Shown: positions 6,032 to 8,643 of the stretch, piece after piece
Layout: every line of letters begins with the position of its first letter
Numbering within the stretch: the first letter of the stretch is position 1
Source of the DNA: JANNVZ01 sp031418455
GTDB taxonomy: Bacteria > Bacteroidota > Bacteroidia > Flavobacteriales_D > Sanyastnellaceae
Reading direction: 5' to 3'
NCBI GenBank assembly: GCA_031418455.1
Contig: JANOXJ010000083.1
Location: forward strand, 1 to 8,643
DNA length: 8,643 nt
Notes under the pieces: generated by a model
The model's database searches: none
What the model saw: the letters and a program-made list of their open reading frames with translations, nothing else
Told to the model about the DNA's origin: nothing
Program-made: the position numbers and the translations under genes

Positions 6032-7558
6032 ATGAAAAAGAATTTGATGTTTTTTCTGTTGGTAGCTCCATTTATTTCACAAGGGCAATACATTCATTAC
6101 AACAACGTGTATATGTATTTGCCTGATACTGCAAGCTGCCTCTTGGCCAATACAATTATGTATGATGACCATTATATCAGTTATGGTTCTGCTATTGTGG
6201 TTGAAGACGGCTTCTATAGGCAAAGATGGGTAGCAAGAACTACTGACTTCGAAGGGAACACTTTGAATCTAAAGCATGAGAGCTTGCCTGTTGTTTACGA
6301 AACCCCTGGAATCAATGGTCAATTTTCCTGCCTAAGACTTAGTGATGGAGGTATTATTCAAATGAATCTTCATTTGCCTTGCAACTCATATCAAACCACA
6401 ATTCAATTGAACAAATGGATGGGTGATGAAATAATATGGGATCATAGCTATGAAGAGCTTATTGGAGATTGTGAATTGGAAAATGAACTATATGAAATGA
6501 CCGCCTGTGAAATAAATGACAGCACATTTGTAGTTATCAGCAGGTACATAGAAGCCGAAAATCAATTTGGCCTTGCCTTTACCTACTTCGATTTTGATGG
6601 CAACATTCAAAACCACTATTACTACACCGAATCTGTTGGCCTATGGAAAACAAATCTGACCCATGTATATGATATGGACACCTATCTGCTCTGCACAGGC
6701 ACTACCTACAATGGCAACGACCAGCAGAACATGATAGCTAAGTACGACTATGAAGGCAATATGTTGGACTCGGTGCAATTTGGAAGTTCGGAATTTCAGG
6801 ATGTTGGTCATTCATCATTGTTACTTCAAAATGGAAACATATTCATTGCATACAATGAATTATTGAGTTGGGACATTTTCAACAACTATTGTATCACTGC
6901 TCAACCACATTATATGATGTATGATTCAGATTTGAGTCTTATCTATGACATCATTCCAGATGAATATCCTTATCAAGATCTATTGATGACTGGTGCTGGG
7001 CATAGGCAAGCCATCTCCACTATTGACAACAAAATTGTTTTGGTCGGTAACTACTCATCTTCATGCCTTGGAGAGGTAGTAAACTATGTAACCAAGTTGA
7101 ACATGAATGGAATTACTGAGTGGCTTTATGAATATCAACCATCCATTATGAGTACTGATGAAAGACTTGAGACTATTATTGAAACCAATGACAGTGGGTA
7201 TCTTATATCAGGAAATACTTATGCTCCAACCCAAAAATTCTGGCTACTGAAAATAGATGCGTGTGGGTATGAAGATGAAAATGGGTGTCCGCCTGTAGTG
7301 GGGGTTGAAGAAGGGAATAGTCATAGTGAGCTTGTTGAACTATGGCCCAACCCATTCACTTCTACGTTAAAAGCCGTGCTGACGCAAAACGCTGAGCGTG
7401 TTTTTATCACCGATACCACAGGTAGAATTGTATTCGAAGAAAATGTTTTTTACCCCAATCAAACTTGGAATTTATCTGCGCTTAGCGATGGAGTGTATGT
7501 ATTGAGTGTGGAGTTGGAGAGTGGGCAGGTTATTAGCGAGAGGATTGTGAAGCAGTAG
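6032..7558 (+). CDS. T9SS-exported propeller-like protein with sorting domain
   Basis: 508 aa from ATG 6032. The frame is open further upstream (to 5930 or beyond), but that extension overlaps the previous gene and reads through the hairpin, while ATG 6032 gives a clean signal peptide (MKKNLMFFLLVAPFISQG, then QYIHYNN). The mature part has repeats of D/Y-x-x-G-N-x-x-x-x-x-x-Y type (FEGNTLNLKHES, FDGNIQNHYYYTES, YEGNMLDSVQFGS, MNGITEWLYEYQPS), as in secreted propeller-like proteins. The linker LLKIDACGYEDENGCPP precedes a type A sorting domain at about 434-508 (LVELWPNPFTSTLKAVL, TTGRIVFEENVF, ending ERIVKQ). The final 46 codons are a close copy of those ending at 2420, and its stop codon merges into the Spy-tail/terminator repeat. 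No promoter is seen between it and the hairpin upstream. No enzymatic motif was seen; the ligand or function is unknown. Confidence 0.8.
   Translation: MKKNLMFFLLVAPFISQGQYIHYNNVYMYLPDTASCLLANTIMYDDHYISYGSAIVVEDGFYRQRWVARTTDFEGNTLNLKHESLPVVYETPGINGQFSCLRLSDGGIIQMNLHLPCNSYQTTIQLNKWMGDEIIWDHSYEELIGDCELENELYEMTACEINDSTFVVISRYIEAENQFGLAFTYFDFDGNIQNHYYYTESVGLWKTNLTHVYDMDTYLLCTGTTYNGNDQQNMIAKYDYEGNMLDSVQFGSSEFQDVGHSSLLLQNGNIFIAYNELLSWDIFNNYCITAQPHYMMYDSDLSLIYDIIPDEYPYQDLLMTGAGHRQAISTIDNKIVLVGNYSSSCLGEVVNYVTKLNMNGITEWLYEYQPSIMSTDERLETIIETNDSGYLISGNTYAPTQKFWLLKIDACGYEDENGCPPVVGVEEGNSHSELVELWPNPFTSTLKAVLTQNAERVFITDTTGRIVFEENVFYPNQTWNLSALSDGVYVLSVELESGQVISERIVKQ
7421..7558 (+). repeat. Sorting-domain end repeat, copy 2
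   Basis: 138 bp aligning gap-free with 2283-2420 (about 15 mismatches by hand count). It encodes GRIVFEENVFYPNQTWNLS and onward to ERIVKQ and TAG. Confidence 0.85.
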
Positions 7559-7642
7559 ACCCCGGTGGCCCCAAGCAAGGCCAAGGGCCTAAGAAAGGAA
7601 AGAGAATATATTGGAAAGCGAACCGCCTCGGTTCGCTTTTTT
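7557..7642 (+). repeat. Direct repeat copy C: Spy-gene tail plus terminator
   Basis: The third copy of the block, beginning inside the TAG stop (AGACCCC at 7557). It keeps the CAAGGCCAAGGGCCTA and GAATATATTGG stretches of copy A and the same terminator loop, so in the tail it is closer to A than B is. Homology ends at or just after the T-run; the A/B leader is absent and parC follows. Confidence 0.85.
7615..7642 (+). terminator. Intrinsic terminator closing the T9SS block
   Basis: A perfect 11-bp stem pairs 7615-7625 (AAAGCGAACCG) with 7629-7639 (CGGTTCGCTTT). The loop is CCT, and the T-run reaches 7642. It is identical in stem and loop to 1173-1197 and lies 56 bp after the preceding stop codon. 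It insulates parC from the block. Confidence 0.9.
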
Positions 7643-7723
7643 CTTGTTCGCAAATTTTCCTTTTTCCCCTTTCAAATGCGGGTTTTCTCTATTAACTATG
7701 CCCTCTTTTCAAACAGTTTAGTA
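7643..7723. promoter_or_regulatory. Presumed promoter region of parC
   Basis: A short AT/pyrimidine-rich gap between a strong terminator and the parC start. It must hold the parC promoter if the terminator works, but no clear TAnnTTTG or TTTG pair was found and there is no Shine-Dalgarno site. Confidence 0.3.
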
Positions 7724-8643
7724 ATGTCAGACGAAATAACAGATACTCCCCTAGGCGAAGATGCCCACCTGGGCAATGTGGTGCAGGTGCAGGGCCTGTA
7801 TAAAGATTGGTTTTTAGATTATGCCAGCTATGTAATATTAGAGCGGGCGGTGCCGCATATAAATGATGGCCTTAAGCCTGTGCAACGCAGAATTCTCCAC
7901 TCGCTTTGGGAGATGGACGATGGCCGTTTTAACAAAGTGGCCAACGTAATAGGCAATACCATGAAATATCACCCGCATGGCGATGCCAGTATAGGTGATG
8001 CACTTGTGCAAATAGGTCAGAAAAAGTTGTTGCTGGACACACAGGGCAACTGGGGCAACATACACACTGGCGACAGTGCTGCCGCACCGCGTTATATAGA
8101 GGTGCGCCTCAACAAGTTTGCACTAGAGGTAGTTTTTAATCCTAAAACTACCACTTGGCTAAGCAGCTACGATGGGCGCAACAAAGAGCCTGAAACTTTA
8201 CCTGTAAAATTCCCGCTGCTACTAGCTATGGGTGTAGAGGGTATAGCTGTGGGCCTTGCGTGCAAAATTCTTCCGCACAATTTTATAGAACTAATAGATG
8301 CCAGCATAGACTTGCTGCGTGGCAAGCGTGTGCATTTGCTCCCTGATTTTCAAACAGGTGGCTTGGCCGATTGTACGGACTATAACAGTGGTATACGTGG
8401 CGGCAAAATTCGTGTGCGTTCGCGCATACGCAAAGAGGACAATGGCAAGCTGCTGGTGATATCTGAAATACCATTTGGCACCACCACCACCTCGGTTATC
8501 GACAGCATATTAAAAGCCAACGAAAAAGGCAAAATAAAAATTAAAAAGGTAGAAGACAATACTGCCGAGCATGTAGAAATTGTCATTCACCTAACTCCCG
8601 GCACATCGCCCGACAAAACAATAGATGCGCTATATGCATTTAC
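7724..8643 (+). CDS. parC: DNA topoisomerase IV subunit A (ParC/GyrA family), 3' partial
   Basis: 306 complete codons from ATG 7724, open at the window edge; full family members are usually around 800-900 aa. The product forms the breakage-reunion subunit that, with ParE, decatenates and relaxes DNA in the cytoplasm. The start of the winged-helix core is seen as GLYKDWFLDYASYVILERAVPHINDGLKPVQRRILHS-like sequence at about 24-60. The quinolone-pocket helix follows (HPHGDASIGDALVQIGQ, 83-99). The catalytic tyrosine is Y124 in AAAPRYIEVRL, preceded by R123. The tower region follows (LPVKFPLLLAMGVEGIAVGL, then KILPHNF). ParC rather than GyrA is chosen for the ASIGD helix and the KILPHNF region that I associate with Bacteroidota ParC; GyrA is the alternative. 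About 80 bp separate it from the preceding terminator, so it should have its own promoter, though none is recognisable. Confidence 0.88.
   Translation, partial: MSDEITDTPLGEDAHLGNVVQVQGLYKDWFLDYASYVILERAVPHINDGLKPVQRRILHSLWEMDDGRFNKVANVIGNTMKYHPHGDASIGDALVQIGQKKLLLDTQGNWGNIHTGDSAAAPRYIEVRLNKFALEVVFNPKTTTWLSSYDGRNKEPETLPVKFPLLLAMGVEGIAVGLACKILPHNFIELIDASIDLLRGKRVHLLPDFQTGGLADCTDYNSGIRGGKIRVRSRIRKEDNGKLLVISEIPFGTTTTSVIDSILKANEKGKIKIKKVEDNTAEHVEIVIHLTPGTSPDKTIDALYAF

Noticed and set aside
1203..7642. Integrative element with integrase-made att sites
   Set aside because: The block is flanked by direct repeats, but there is no integrase, transposase, tRNA target or short core site, and a third repeat copy lies in the middle. 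Homologous duplication fits better.
7459..7653. Minus-strand ORF of 64 codons across the end of the last T9SS gene
   Set aside because: It is antisense to the conserved sorting domain and the terminator and has no recognisable family features. The plus-strand gene explains the open frame.
7838..8586. Minus-strand ORFs opposite the start of parC
   Set aside because: They are antisense shadows of the conserved ParC reading frame.
1..8643. CRISPR array, tRNA or rRNA genes
   Set aside because: There are no regularly spaced short repeats and no cloverleaf or rRNA-like sequence. The repeats seen are long, few and tied to genes.

Overview
The window looks like a piece of a Bacteroidota (Flavobacteriia/Chitinophagia-type) chromosome. 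Four secreted proteins end in type IX secretion (T9SS) C-terminal sorting domains, and one more such domain survives as a fragment. Intergenic DNA is AT-rich, starts mostly lack Shine-Dalgarno sites, and the ParC-like protein has the Bacteroidota-style active-site region. The species cannot be named from the sequence.

Layout: (1) 13-1202 is a small envelope-stress style operon. It encodes a single-pass membrane protein of the kind found next to ECF sigma factors and a secreted Spy/CpxP-like protein, and it closes with a strong intrinsic terminator. (2) 1203-7642 is an accessory block of T9SS-exported proteins: a 309-aa protein (1491-2420), an orphan sorting-domain tail (2766-2861), a propeller-like protein broken by a frameshift (3020-4611), a helical protein (4624-5976) and a second propeller-like protein (6032-7558). 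(3) 7724-8643 is the 5' part of parC (topoisomerase IV subunit A). It is a housekeeping gene and runs off the window.

The most striking feature is the repeat architecture of the accessory block. The 3' end of the Spy-like gene plus its terminator occurs three times: in place (1113-1202), directly after the stop of the first T9SS gene (2419-2498), and directly after the stop of the last T9SS gene (7557-7642). The first two copies also share about 95 bp downstream of the terminator, including 57 identical bases. The last two also share 138 bp upstream that encode the end of the sorting domain. The block therefore reads as two tandem cassettes (leader, secreted-protein gene, sorting-domain end, borrowed Spy tail plus terminator) inserted between the Spy-like gene and parC, with the inside of the second cassette replaced or expanded. 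A 31-bp identity between the N-terminal regions of two otherwise unrelated T9SS genes, an orphan sorting tail and a frameshift all suggest ongoing segmental shuffling.

Functionally, the T9SS proteins would be exported by Sec, then delivered to the surface or medium by T9SS with loss of the sorting domain. No enzymatic activity could be recognised in any of them. I found no RNA genes, CRISPR array, transposase or recombinase.
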